A stretch of DNA of 64,000 nucleotides from Pseudoxanthobacter soli DSM 19599 (lineage in GTDB: Bacteria > Pseudomonadota > Alphaproteobacteria > Rhizobiales > Segnochrobactraceae), in the NCBI RefSeq assembly GCF_900148505.1, contig NZ_FRXO01000014.1:25714-89713 (forward strand), written 5' to 3'. This document shows positions 48,278-57,081 of the stretch, piece after piece. A program made the translations under genes and the position numbers. Position 1 is the stretch's first letter, and the number at the start of each line of letters is the position of its first letter. Below the pieces are notes generated by a model, which was not told where the DNA came from, did no database searches, and saw only the letters and a program-made list of their open reading frames with translations.

Positions 48278-48866
48278 CTTCTCTTCCTTTGTTCGCCCCG
48301 GCGCATCTGCCGGGGCCGGCTCCGGTTCGCGCTTCATGTGAGATCCGAAGCTGCGACACCCTGATGATACCCGCTCTTCGGCCCGGGCGGCACGGATTCA
48401 TTCCACGACCTCGGGAAGCGGCGGCAATCGCCCCATGCGGGGCGCGCGCGGCTTCCGCACATTCGGGAACCGCCCCAATGGCCGATTCGACCGACATCCC
48501 ATGCCCGCGACAGGTGTCGGCCCCTCCGGCGCCTGGAGAAGCGAAACCGCGATGCAGACTGCCCCCGGCGCCTCGCGACAGCCTTGAGCGATCTCAACGC
48601 GACCGGGTGCGACCGCACCGCCCCGTCGCGCGCGCCAGGCGAGGCGCTCGTTTAAATCTGTAATAATTATACTTAAAGAGTAGCGTCTCAGATTTTAGAT
48701 AATCCAATTTTATCTTGTGTCATATTTGCAATATTTAGGCATGATTCCGCCTTTTGTATGTGTCGCGCCTGTATTCTCAGTCGATCTTTCTATAGGGAGT
48801 GAGTCGCAAATCGTTCGCATTTGCGGCGCTTGTGCGGCGCCGCCAGAGACTTGTGAGGTCCTCCCG
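48278..48866. other. Intergenic region upstream of the TonB receptor
   Basis: About 590 bp. The first 370 bp are GC-rich and show no gene. From 48653 to 48800 the sequence becomes strongly AT-rich, holding ATAATTAT (48663-48670) and the inverted repeat AGATAA-N7-TTATCT (48697-48715). This island is probably the iron-regulated promoter of the receptor gene. Confidence 0.5.
48697..48715 (+). promoter_or_regulatory. AT-rich inverted repeat, possible iron-response operator
   Basis: AGATAA and TTATCT arms with a 7-bp spacer, preceded by TTTT. It partly resembles rhizobial Irr/RirA iron-control motifs but matches none exactly. Its position about 150 bp before the start codon of a heme-type receptor makes iron control likely. 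Confidence 0.35.
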
Positions 48867-51011
48867 ATGTCCCAGCCGAGATCCCTTTCCGCGGCGTTGC
48901 TGCTCTCCACGGCGATTGGTCTCGTCGTTTTCTCCTCGCAAGGCGCCGCCGCACAGGCGACTTCAGCCAGCCAGAGCGGCTCGGCGGCAAGCGGCACGAC
49001 GACGGCAAGCGGAGCGGCCGGCACGACCTCCGGCAGCGCGACCGGAACGACGAGCGGCGGCGCTGCCTCGGCCAGCGGCCAGCTCGAACTCCAGCAGATC
49101 GATGTCTCGGGCAACAGCAGCCTCAACGCGCCCTACACCACGCCCGCCGCAGTCAGCACCGTCGGCCGCAATGAAATCCAGACCTTCGGAAACCAGCGCG
49201 TCGACGACGTGCTGCGCACCATTCCCGGCACGTTCACGCAGCAGAACCAGCAGAACCCCGGTGTCTCGGTCAATATCCGCGGCCTTGAAGGCTCGGGCCG
49301 CGTCAACATGATGATCGACGGCGTCCGCCAGGACTTCGGCTTCATGGGCCACAACGCCACCAACATGCTTTATGTCGATCCGGCCCTGCTCGCCGGTATC
49401 GATGTGCAGCGCGGCGCCGTCTCCACGGCCGGCGGCGCGGGCGCGCTTGCAGGCACCGCGAACTTCCGCACCCTCGGCGTCGGCGACATCATTTCCGGCG
49501 GCAAGAACTGGGGCGCACTCGGCAACCTGACCTATGGCACCAACGGCCAGGGGTGGGCGGAGATGCTGGCCGGTGCGGCGCGGCTCTCGCCGGGCGCGGC
49601 GATCGCCGCGGCCATCAGCAATCATCCGACGCAGAACTACACCAACGGCGCCGGCGACAGCGTGCCGAACACCGCGCAGAACCTGACCTCGGGCCTCGCC
49701 AAGCTCGAGTTCAACCCGACCGAGAACCAGAAGCTCAATCTCGGCGCCGTCATCTACAACAACCGGTTCGGCGCGAACTCCTATTACCAGACCGTCAATT
49801 CCAATACCGTCACCGCGAATTACGGCTGGAATCCCGAAAGCGACCTGATCAACTTCGCCCTCAACGGCTATTACAATCAGGTCAACATGGAATATGACCA
49901 GCCGATCACCTCCGGCAGCTATGCCGGCCGCAAGGTGGAGGATACCGGCTGGGGATTCGACACCTCCAACACGTCCGAGTTCCATCTTGGCGTCGTCGAC
50001 ATCAGCTCGACCTACGGCGGCGAGTGGTTCTACAACGACGTCAAGACCACCGAGGGCGGCGTCAACCCGGACGGCAACAGCGGTGTCGGCGGTCTGTTCT
50101 CGCAGACCAAGCTCACCTACGGCATGTTCGATTTCATCGCCGGCCTGCGCTACGACTATTACAAGCTCGACGGCAGCGGATATTCGACGAGCCAGGGCGG
50201 CTACTACGACGTCAACCAGAGCGAAGGCCGGTTCGACCCGAAGCTGACGCTCGCCGTGAACCCATGGAAGTGGCTGCAGGTCTATGGTTCGTGGGGACGT
50301 TCGTTCCGCGCGCCGACGACTTTCGAGACGCTGCTCGGCGGCAGCCACCCGGGCTCGACCACAAGCTTCACGCCCAATCCGGATCTGTCGCCTGAATACC
50401 AGCAGGGCTGGGAAGTCGGCCTGAACACGCTCTATCAGGGCATCCTTTCGCAGGATGACGTCGCCAAGTTCAAGCTCGACTACTACCAGATGGACGTCCA
50501 GGACTACATCACGGCCCAGTGCGCCATCTCGGGCCGCAGCTATTCCTGCTACTTCTACAACGTTCCCGGGACGTCGGTGGTGCGCGGCGTCGAGCTCGAG
50601 GGCGGCTACGATATCGGCTATGCCTTCACCAACTTCACCTACACCTACACCAACACCAACCTGCCTTCGCAGATGAACGGCCTCGGCATGCAGAGCTACA
50701 TGCCGGACAACATCGCCAGCATCACCATCGGCACCCGGCTGTTCGACGAGAAGCTGGAGATCGGCGGACGCGGCAACTTCGTCTCGCGCAGCTATGTCGG
50801 CGACGTCAACAGCGTCGCGGCGGCCGATGACAACGGCTACTTGCCCGGCTACTCGCTGTTCGATCTCTACGCCACCTATCAGGTGACGGACAACCTGCAG
50901 CTCGGCATCAGCGGCACGAATATTCTCGACCGCGACTACACGCCTGCTCTGTCGCAGGCCGGAAACGGCCCCGGCCGGACCGTGCTGTTCACGGCCAAGG
51001 CCAAGTTCTGA
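48867..51011 (+). CDS. TonB-dependent heme/hemoglobin-type receptor
   Basis: A 714-residue outer-membrane beta-barrel. Signal peptide 1-30 (cleavage near GAAAQ), then a Ser/Thr/Gly/Ala-rich linker (about 31-72), the plug domain (80-210) with VDDVLRTIPGTF, VSVNIRGLEGSGRVNMMIDGVRQ in pieces, and the barrel ending in Phe. The heme-receptor signature is present: a FRAP box (SFRAPTTFE), a His in GGSHPGS, then NPDL (FTPNPDLSPEY). I use the ATG at 48867, with GAGG upstream; the frame is open from 48717 but without signal-peptide features. No heme ABC importer is nearby. Confidence 0.9.
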   Translation: MSQPRSLSAALLLSTAIGLVVFSSQGAAAQATSASQSGSAASGTTTASGAAGTTSGSATGTTSGGAASASGQLELQQIDVSGNSSLNAPYTTPAAVSTVGRNEIQTFGNQRVDDVLRTIPGTFTQQNQQNPGVSVNIRGLEGSGRVNMMIDGVRQDFGFMGHNATNMLYVDPALLAGIDVQRGAVSTAGGAGALAGTANFRTLGVGDIISGGKNWGALGNLTYGTNGQGWAEMLAGAARLSPGAAIAAAISNHPTQNYTNGAGDSVPNTAQNLTSGLAKLEFNPTENQKLNLGAVIYNNRFGANSYYQTVNSNTVTANYGWNPESDLINFALNGYYNQVNMEYDQPITSGSYAGRKVEDTGWGFDTSNTSEFHLGVVDISSTYGGEWFYNDVKTTEGGVNPDGNSGVGGLFSQTKLTYGMFDFIAGLRYDYYKLDGSGYSTSQGGYYDVNQSEGRFDPKLTLAVNPWKWLQVYGSWGRSFRAPTTFETLLGGSHPGSTTSFTPNPDLSPEYQQGWEVGLNTLYQGILSQDDVAKFKLDYYQMDVQDYITAQCAISGRSYSCYFYNVPGTSVVRGVELEGGYDIGYAFTNFTYTYTNTNLPSQMNGLGMQSYMPDNIASITIGTRLFDEKLEIGGRGNFVSRSYVGDVNSVAAADDNGYLPGYSLFDLYATYQVTDNLQLGISGTNILDRDYTPALSQAGNGPGRTVLFTAKAKF

Positions 51012-51055
51012 TCGCAACGTTCTGATCGCGACGGTCTGACAGGGTTCAAATACAG

Positions 51056-51088
51056 AAAGGCCCGGACGGAATGCCGTCCGGGCCTTTT
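51056..51088. terminator. Bidirectional intrinsic terminator after the TonB receptor
   Basis: A 14-bp stem, AAAGGCCCGGACGG with its complement, and an AATG loop, ending in TTTT. It separates the convergent receptor and 2-oxoglutarate oxygenase genes and is nearly the same sequence as the terminator at 47636. Confidence 0.9.
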
Positions 51089-51108
51089 CCTATTCTGCGC
51101 GTGCCGTC

Positions 51109-52155
51109 TCAGGCCTTGGCTTCGGTGTCCTTGCCGTAGTGGGCGAACGTCGCGGCAAAGCGGCCGTTGATATAGTCGCCCGACGAGATCGGCGGATATT
51201 TCGCCGGATGCTCGTCATCGACGCAGCTCGGCAGCGCCTCGACGACGGTGTCGTAGTTCGGCCCGAAGAAGAACGGGATCGAATAGCGCTCGCGCCCGGA
51301 GCGATTGATGGCGCGGTGAATGGTCGAGGCGAACAGGTCGTTGGTCCAGCGCGCCATCTGGTCGCCGACATTGACGACGAAGCAGCCGGGAACCGGATCG
51401 GCCGCGATCCATTCGCCGGCGGTGTTGAGAACCTGCAGGGCCGACACCGAATCCTGCGCGAGGATGGTGAAGCATTCATAGTCCGAGTGCGCGCCGATGC
51501 CGATCTGGCGGTCGTCGATCTCGCCGAACTGGGGCGGATAGTGCAGCACGCGCAGGGTCGCCAGCGGCTTGGTCACGAGCGCGTCGAAATAGTCCTCCTC
51601 AAGGTCGAGAGCGAGCGCGAACGCGTGCAGCAACCGGCCCGAAAGGGTCAGCATCGCCTTGTGGTAGGCCTCCAGCGCCGCGCGGAAATCGGGCTGGCCG
51701 GCGGGCCACTGATTGGGGCCGTAGAGCACCTTGCCGGCGACGACGTCGGGATCGTCGGCCGGGACATCGAGGGCGATGTCGAACGATTCATGCAGGTCGC
51801 CGCGCGCGGTCGGATCGGTATTCTCCTCAAGAAGCGCCGCATAGCCGCGATTGTTGCGCGACAGGGTGACGTGGTTCGCCATCTTGGCGTCGTCGTCGAG
51901 CGCGAAATAATGGTGCGCCGCAGCGAAGGTCGCATCGATCACGGCCTGCGGAACGTGATGATTCCTGATGTAGAGGAACCCGACCTCGGTGCAGGCCCTG
52001 CGAAGGTCGGCGGCAAGTTGCGCCTTCGCCGCGGCGTCGCCGGTGAACATCGGCTCCAGATCGATGATCGGAATCTGGTCGAAGCTGATCCGGTTCGGAT
52101 CGAGCCCGCCGTTCTTCATGACGCGAACGCCGTTTCCGGTCTCCACGGTCTTCAT
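51109..52155 (-). CDS. Isopenicillin N synthase-like Fe(II)/2-oxoglutarate oxygenase
   Basis: A 348-residue double-stranded beta-helix oxygenase. The N-terminal DIOX_N part contains IPIIDLEP and GFLYIRNHHVP. The Fe(II) ligands are His and Asp in GAHSDYECFT and a distal His in STIHRAINRSG; the 2-oxoglutarate-binding Arg/Ser pair is in ERYSIPFFFG. GAGAGGAG precedes the ATG at 52155. It overlaps the LysR gene upstream by 4 bp. Being divergent from a nucleoside-type importer, it may hydroxylate a nucleobase or nucleoside, as thymine-7-hydroxylase of this fold does. That is inference. Confidence 0.88.
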   Translation of the reverse strand: MKTVETGNGVRVMKNGGLDPNRISFDQIPIIDLEPMFTGDAAAKAQLAADLRRACTEVGFLYIRNHHVPQAVIDATFAAAHHYFALDDDAKMANHVTLSRNNRGYAALLEENTDPTARGDLHESFDIALDVPADDPDVVAGKVLYGPNQWPAGQPDFRAALEAYHKAMLTLSGRLLHAFALALDLEEDYFDALVTKPLATLRVLHYPPQFGEIDDRQIGIGAHSDYECFTILAQDSVSALQVLNTAGEWIAADPVPGCFVVNVGDQMARWTNDLFASTIHRAINRSGRERYSIPFFFGPNYDTVVEALPSCVDDEHPAKYPPISSGDYINGRFAATFAHYGKDTEAKA

Positions 52156-53120
52156 TGCGATGGCTCCTCTCTGTGGCCGTTGGCGCCGAGAACGGTCTCG
52201 ACGTAGTAGCGCGGTCCCTGAAAGCGGAAGCCGGCTGAGAAATAGCGCTTGCAGAACTCGACGAAGGCCGCCGTCTTCCGCGACACGAATTTCGGGCGGG
52301 TGAGGCGGATTTCGATCCGCTTCTCGTCCGATTCCCAATCGGACATGAGCGGCACCAGGTGGCCTCTCTCGCATTCGATATGGGCGAAGAACTTCGGCAG
52401 GTAGGCGATGCCTTCGCCCGCGACGGCGAAATATTTCACCGTCCAGTAGTCGTTGCTCATGAAGTCGCTGCGCGGCAGCAGGTCGACGACTTCGCCGCCG
52501 CGCTGCAGCCGCCAGGATTGCGGCCCCACGGCGTGGCGGTAGAGCACGCCGCGATGATCGGCGAGATCGCCCGGGCCGAGCGGCAGGCCGGACCGGGCGA
52601 TGTAGTCGGGGCTGGCGAACAGACCGAACGTCGCCATGGACAGCGTCTGCCAGGCATGGCCGTCGTCGCCCGTTTCATCCCATGAAATGATCGCGTCGAA
52701 CGACTGCAGCCGATCCGGGGTGAAGAGCACGTCCGGCGAGAAGAACACGAGGTCGAGCTTCACCAAGGGGTAGTGCTGGCGGAAGGCATAGAGCATCTGC
52801 GCATTGAAGGCGGTTCCGAACTCGCCGGTGGAGCCGATGCGCAGGGTGCCGGCGACATCGTCGCGAACCTCGGCGATGGCGGACCGGGCGCTTTCGCACG
52901 CCGCGAGGATCTGATGAGCGTGTTTCAGCAGTTCCGTGCCGGCATCCGTGAGTTCCAGCCCGCGACCCTCGCGCAGGAACAGTGCAGTGCCGAGATCGGC
53001 CTCGAGCTGCTTCAGTTTCAGGCTGAGCGACGACTTCGGCAGGCCGTGCAGTTTCGCGGCCGCGGACAGCGACCGGACCTCGGCGATTTTCGTGAACGTT
53101 TCCAAAGCATCGAGATTCAT
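52152..53120 (-). CDS. LysR-family regulator
   Basis: A 322-residue transcription factor with an N-terminal helix-turn-helix (LDALETFTKIAEVRSLSAAA, then GLPKSSLSLKLKQLE) and an effector-binding domain beginning GTLRIGSTGEFG. The ATG at 53120 is preferred; a GTG at 53135 is the alternative. It is co-transcribed with the oxygenase and divergent from the BMP-type importer, the classic layout of a LysR regulator with its targets. Confidence 0.9.
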   Translation of the reverse strand: MNLDALETFTKIAEVRSLSAAAKLHGLPKSSLSLKLKQLEADLGTALFLREGRGLELTDAGTELLKHAHQILAACESARSAIAEVRDDVAGTLRIGSTGEFGTAFNAQMLYAFRQHYPLVKLDLVFFSPDVLFTPDRLQSFDAIISWDETGDDGHAWQTLSMATFGLFASPDYIARSGLPLGPGDLADHRGVLYRHAVGPQSWRLQRGGEVVDLLPRSDFMSNDYWTVKYFAVAGEGIAYLPKFFAHIECERGHLVPLMSDWESDEKRIEIRLTRPKFVSRKTAAFVEFCKRYFSAGFRFQGPRYYVETVLGANGHREEPSQ

Positions 53121-53128
53121 GAGGCGAT

Positions 53129-53146
53129 CGTCCACATTTCTGGACG
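53129..53146. promoter_or_regulatory. Inverted repeat in the LysR/BMP divergent promoter
   Basis: CGTCCA and TGGACG arms with 6 bp between, overlapping or just upstream of the LysR start. Placement and dyad form suit an autoregulatory LysR site. The stretch 53155-53190 is AT-rich and could hold the importer's promoter. Confidence 0.4.
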
Positions 53147-53276
53147 GAACTGGCGTAATTTTGGGCTGATTATTTTATTTGCATGAACGATCGTAGTGCG
53201 GCTTAATGCGCTGCACAAGAGGCCGCGTGAACGGCCTCGGAGGCGGCTCGGCCTCCGGAACAAAGGGGAACACTGC

Positions 53277-54398
53277 ATGGCCTTCACCGGCTCACGGACG
53301 GTTGCGTCCACGCTTTCGCTCTGCGCGACGGCCTTCGCCGTCCTCGCCGCCACCAGCTTCGGCGCCGCGGCCTTCACCCTGGAAGGCCCGCCCAAGGTCG
53401 CCTTCATCTACGCCGCGTCGGCCCAGGACGGCGGCTGGAACGAGGCCATCGAGATCGGCCGCAAGGCGGTGGAGACCGAGCTCGGCCTTCCCGTGGCGGT
53501 GACCGAGAACATCCCCGAGGAAGCGACCAAGCTGCGCGCGGCCATCGACCTTTATGTGAAGCGCGGCTTCAACATCATCGTCGGGACGACATACGGCTAC
53601 AGCGCGCCGATCGCGGAAGCCGCCAAGGCCTATCCCCACGTCGCCTTCCTGAACGCCTCCGGCACCACCAACGGCGAAAACCTCGAGAGCTTCTACGCCC
53701 GCACCTATCAGGGCTGGTATCTCGCCGGCATCGTCGCCGGAGAGGCCACGAAGACCAAGAAGGTGGGCATGCTCGCCGGCTTCCCCGTCGGCGTCGTCAA
53801 CTGGGACATCAACAGCTTCGCCCGCGGCGCCCAGTCGGTCGATCCGGCCATCGAGACCGTGGCGGTCTACACCAATTCCTGGTGGGACCCGGTCAAGGAA
53901 GGCCAGGTCTCCGAAGCGATCCTCGATCAGAAGGCCGACGTGATCGCGACCGACCTCAGCGCCACCTCGGCGCTCGACGCCGCCGAGAAGCGCGGCGCCT
54001 ATGCCATCGGCTACCAGCTCGACATGTCCAAGGCCGCGCCGAAGGGCATCCTGACGTCGGTGGTGTTCCGCTGGGACCGCTATCTCGTGCCCACCATCAA
54101 GAGCATCGCCGCCGGCACCTGGAAGCCGCAGGAATATGGCGCGTTCGAGGGCCTGGCGAGCGGCGTCGTGGATCTCGCGCCTTATGGCCCGAGCGTCACC
54201 GAGGAGACCAAGGCCAAGGTCGCCGCCGCCAAGCAGGCGATCATCGACGGCAAGCTCGATCCGTTCCAGGGCCCGCTCTACAAGCAGGACGGCTCGCTGG
54301 CGGTTGCCGAAGGCAAGACGATCGACGACGAAGCGCTCTGGAACATGAATTTCTTCGTCAAGGGTATTGTCGGCACGATGCCTGCATCGGCTCAGTGA
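53277..54398 (+). CDS. BMP family ABC transporter substrate-binding protein
   Basis: A 373-residue periplasmic protein of the PnrA/Med family, which bind purine or other nucleosides. The Sec signal peptide spans residues 1-32 and there is no clear lipobox. The mature part contains VAFIYAASAQDGGWNEAIE, NIIVGTTYGYS and TDLSATSALDAAEKRG. AAGGGGAA precedes the ATG at 53277. It is the first gene of a four-gene importer with the NBD and two permeases. Confidence 0.92.
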   Translation: MAFTGSRTVASTLSLCATAFAVLAATSFGAAAFTLEGPPKVAFIYAASAQDGGWNEAIEIGRKAVETELGLPVAVTENIPEEATKLRAAIDLYVKRGFNIIVGTTYGYSAPIAEAAKAYPHVAFLNASGTTNGENLESFYARTYQGWYLAGIVAGEATKTKKVGMLAGFPVGVVNWDINSFARGAQSVDPAIETVAVYTNSWWDPVKEGQVSEAILDQKADVIATDLSATSALDAAEKRGAYAIGYQLDMSKAAPKGILTSVVFRWDRYLVPTIKSIAAGTWKPQEYGAFEGLASGVVDLAPYGPSVTEETKAKVAAAKQAIIDGKLDPFQGPLYKQDGSLAVAEGKTIDDEALWNMNFFVKGIVGTMPASAQ

Positions 54399-54446
54399 GC
54401 GAGAGCGGGCGGCATTCCGCCCGCGCCCGAAGCAGGCCACGCGCAC

Positions 54447-56018
54447 ATGACCTTACCGGTTGAAGACACGACCGCCCCGCCGCGCACCCCCGTGCGCGGC
54501 GAACGGCATCCCGGTGCCGCGCCAGCGCTGGAGATGCAAGGCGTCTCCAAAGCGTTCGACGGCCGGCCGGCCCTGATTGACGCTTCGTTCAGCCTCGCCT
54601 GGGGCGAGGTCCACGCGCTCGTCGGCGAGAACGGCGCGGGCAAGTCGACGCTGATGAACGTCGCGACCGGGGTCTATGCCGCGGATTCGGGCACCGAGAT
54701 CGTCGATGGCGAGGCGATCGCCATTCGTGGGCCGGGCGATGCCACGGCCGCCGGCCTCGGCATGGTTCACCAGCACTTCCGGCTTGTCGGCCGCTTCTCG
54801 GTGGCCGAGAACGTGCTGCTTGCGCTCGGCCGGGGCAGCCACGTGCGCTCGGTCGCGGAGGCGGCGGACCTCGTCGCCGCGAAGGCGGCCGAAGTCGGCC
54901 TCGGCGTCCGGCCGGATGCGATGGTCGCCAACCTCTCGGTCGCCGAACGGCAGCGCGCCGAGATCCTGAAGGTTCTCGTGCTCGGCGCGCGCATCGTCAT
55001 CCTGGACGAACCGACGGCGGTGCTGACCGAAAGCGAGGCGGATGCGCTGCTCGCCTTCACCCGCCGGCTGGCCGACCAGGGCCATGCCGTGGTGTTGATC
55101 ACCCACAAGCTTCGCGAAGTCGCGGCGCGCAGCGACCGCGTCACCGTGATGCGCCAGGGCCGGACCGTGCTTGCGGGCGCGCCGACGGCCGGACTCGATA
55201 TCGGCGAGGTCGCGCGGCTCGCAGTCGGCTCGTCCCTCGGCGTGTCGGAGCGGCCGGGATCGACGCCCGGGCGCGAACGTCTCAGTCTCGCCTCGCTCTC
55301 GATGGTGCGGTCGGACGGCACGACGGCGCTCGACGGCCTGTCGCTCGACCTTCGGGCCGGCGAGGTGCTCGGCATCGCCGGCGTCGGCGGCAACGGACAG
55401 CAGGAACTGGTCGAATGCCTCGCCGGGCTCGCCCAGCCCGCAGCTGGCACGATGACGCTCGACGGCCGCGATATCGGGCCGCTCTCGATCCGCGCCCGCC
55501 GCCGCCTGGGACTTCGGGTCATCCCCTCCGACCGCTTCGATACCGGACTGGTCGGCCCGATGAGTGTGGCGGAGAACCTCGCCTTGACCGGCGTCGCCGA
55601 GGGCAGGTTCGGCGGGCCGCTCTTTCTCAGCCGCGCGCGGATGCGCGCCGCCGCTGAGCGCGCCATCGCCACCTTCGACATCCACGGCGCGGCGCCCGGC
55701 CGCGTCACCAGCCTGCTGTCCGGCGGCAACGCCCAGAAGGTGCTGCTCGCCCGCGAACTCGACGACGGGCTGACGGTGCTGGTCGCCCATTCGCCGGCCC
55801 GCGGCCTCGACGTGAAGGCGACGCGGGCCGTCCACGATCTCGTCAAGGCGGCGGTCGAAGCCGGCGCGGCCTGCCTTCTCATCAGCGAGGATCTGGAGGA
55901 AGTGCTGTCGCTTTCCCACCGGGTCGCGGTGATGAACCGGGGCCGGATCGCCGGCGAGATGCCGATCGAGAACGCGACCACCGAGCGCATCGGAGCCTTG
56001 ATGATCGGCCATGCTTGA
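54447..56018 (+). CDS. Nucleoside-type ABC transporter ATPase, two domains
   Basis: A 523-residue protein with two fused ATPase domains, as in sugar and nucleoside importers (RbsA/NupO type). Domain 1 has Walker A GENGAGKST (near residues 58-66), a signature read as LSVAERQRAEI, and Walker B VILDEPTAVLT. Domain 2 has the usual degenerate P-loop GVGGNGQQEL and the signature LLSGGNAQKVLLAREL. A 30-residue Pro-rich N-terminus precedes domain 1. It overlaps the first permease by 8 bp. Confidence 0.94.
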   Translation: MTLPVEDTTAPPRTPVRGERHPGAAPALEMQGVSKAFDGRPALIDASFSLAWGEVHALVGENGAGKSTLMNVATGVYAADSGTEIVDGEAIAIRGPGDATAAGLGMVHQHFRLVGRFSVAENVLLALGRGSHVRSVAEAADLVAAKAAEVGLGVRPDAMVANLSVAERQRAEILKVLVLGARIVILDEPTAVLTESEADALLAFTRRLADQGHAVVLITHKLREVAARSDRVTVMRQGRTVLAGAPTAGLDIGEVARLAVGSSLGVSERPGSTPGRERLSLASLSMVRSDGTTALDGLSLDLRAGEVLGIAGVGGNGQQELVECLAGLAQPAAGTMTLDGRDIGPLSIRARRRLGLRVIPSDRFDTGLVGPMSVAENLALTGVAEGRFGGPLFLSRARMRAAAERAIATFDIHGAAPGRVTSLLSGGNAQKVLLARELDDGLTVLVAHSPARGLDVKATRAVHDLVKAAVEAGAACLLISEDLEEVLSLSHRVAVMNRGRIAGEMPIENATTERIGALMIGHA

Positions 56019-57081
56019 TTCCACCGTGCTCGTCCGCCGCCAGGAGACGCCGCTCTGGCTTTCCATCGCCGCCTATGCCGGCGGTCTCATCGTCGGCCTT
56101 GCCGTCTCGGCGGCGCTGCTCGTGTTCGTCGGCGTGCCGCCCGAGGCGCTGATCGACGAATTTCTCGTCGAGACGTTCCTCACCTCCGACGGTCTCGCCC
56201 AGACGGCGACGGCCGCCATCCCGCTGATTCTGGTCGGCCTCTCGGCGACCGTGGCCATGCGCGTCAGCTTCTGGAATATCGGCGTCGAGGGCCAGCTCTG
56301 GCTGGGGGCCATCGGGGCGAGCTGGATCGCCCTCGGCAATATCGGCCCGGAAGCCGTGCGGTTGCCGTTGATGCTCGTCGCCGCGGCTGTTGCCGGCGCG
56401 GCCTGGATCGCGCTGCCGATGGTTCTGAAGATGCGCTGGAACGTCAGCGAGGTGATCTCGACGCTGCTGCTCGGCAACGTCGCGTTCCTGCTGGTTCAGC
56501 ACCTGTTGTTCGGCGCCTGGCGCGATCCGGCCAACAGCTTCCCGATCTCGGCCGCGCTCGACCCGGCAGAAGAGTTTTCGCCCCTCGGATGGGGACAGGT
56601 CCACACCGGGCTCTGGCTGGCGCTCGGCGCCGGGGTCGTGGTCTGGTTCGTGCTCGAACGCACGCGGATCGGATTCTATGCCCGGGCCGTCGGCCTCAAT
56701 CCCTCGGCGGCGCGCGCGACCGGCCTGCCCGTCCGGCTCACCACCAGCCTCCTCGCGCTTGCATCCGGTGCGCTCAGCGGCCTCGCCGGCGCCTCCATCG
56801 TCGCCGGTACGGAACATCGCCTGACCCAGACGCTTGGCAACGGCTATCTCTTCAGCGCCATCGTCATCGCCTTCCTGGCGCGGGCGCGGCCGGTGGCTGC
56901 CGTGGCCATCGCCTTCGTGCTCGGCGGCGTCTTCACCGCCGGCAGCGTGCTGAAGGTGTTCTACTCGATCTCCGAGGCGGTGATCGTGCTGATCCAGGGC
57001 GCGGTGCTGCTCTCCGTGCTGTCCGCCGAATTCTTCGCCACGTACCGCATCAACCGGCCGCCGAGGGGGAACGCGCAGTGA
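56011..57081 (+). CDS. Nucleoside-type ABC permease 1
   Basis: A 356-residue inner-membrane permease of the BPD_transp_2 family with about nine helices. Characteristic pieces are FWNIGVEGQLWLGAIGASW, MRWNVSEVISTLLLGNVAF and AVGLNPSAARATGLPV. It overlaps the ATPase by 8 bp and the second permease by 4 bp. Confidence 0.93.
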   Translation: MLDSTVLVRRQETPLWLSIAAYAGGLIVGLAVSAALLVFVGVPPEALIDEFLVETFLTSDGLAQTATAAIPLILVGLSATVAMRVSFWNIGVEGQLWLGAIGASWIALGNIGPEAVRLPLMLVAAAVAGAAWIALPMVLKMRWNVSEVISTLLLGNVAFLLVQHLLFGAWRDPANSFPISAALDPAEEFSPLGWGQVHTGLWLALGAGVVVWFVLERTRIGFYARAVGLNPSAARATGLPVRLTTSLLALASGALSGLAGASIVAGTEHRLTQTLGNGYLFSAIVIAFLARARPVAAVAIAFVLGGVFTAGSVLKVFYSISEAVIVLIQGAVLLSVLSAEFFATYRINRPPRGNAQ

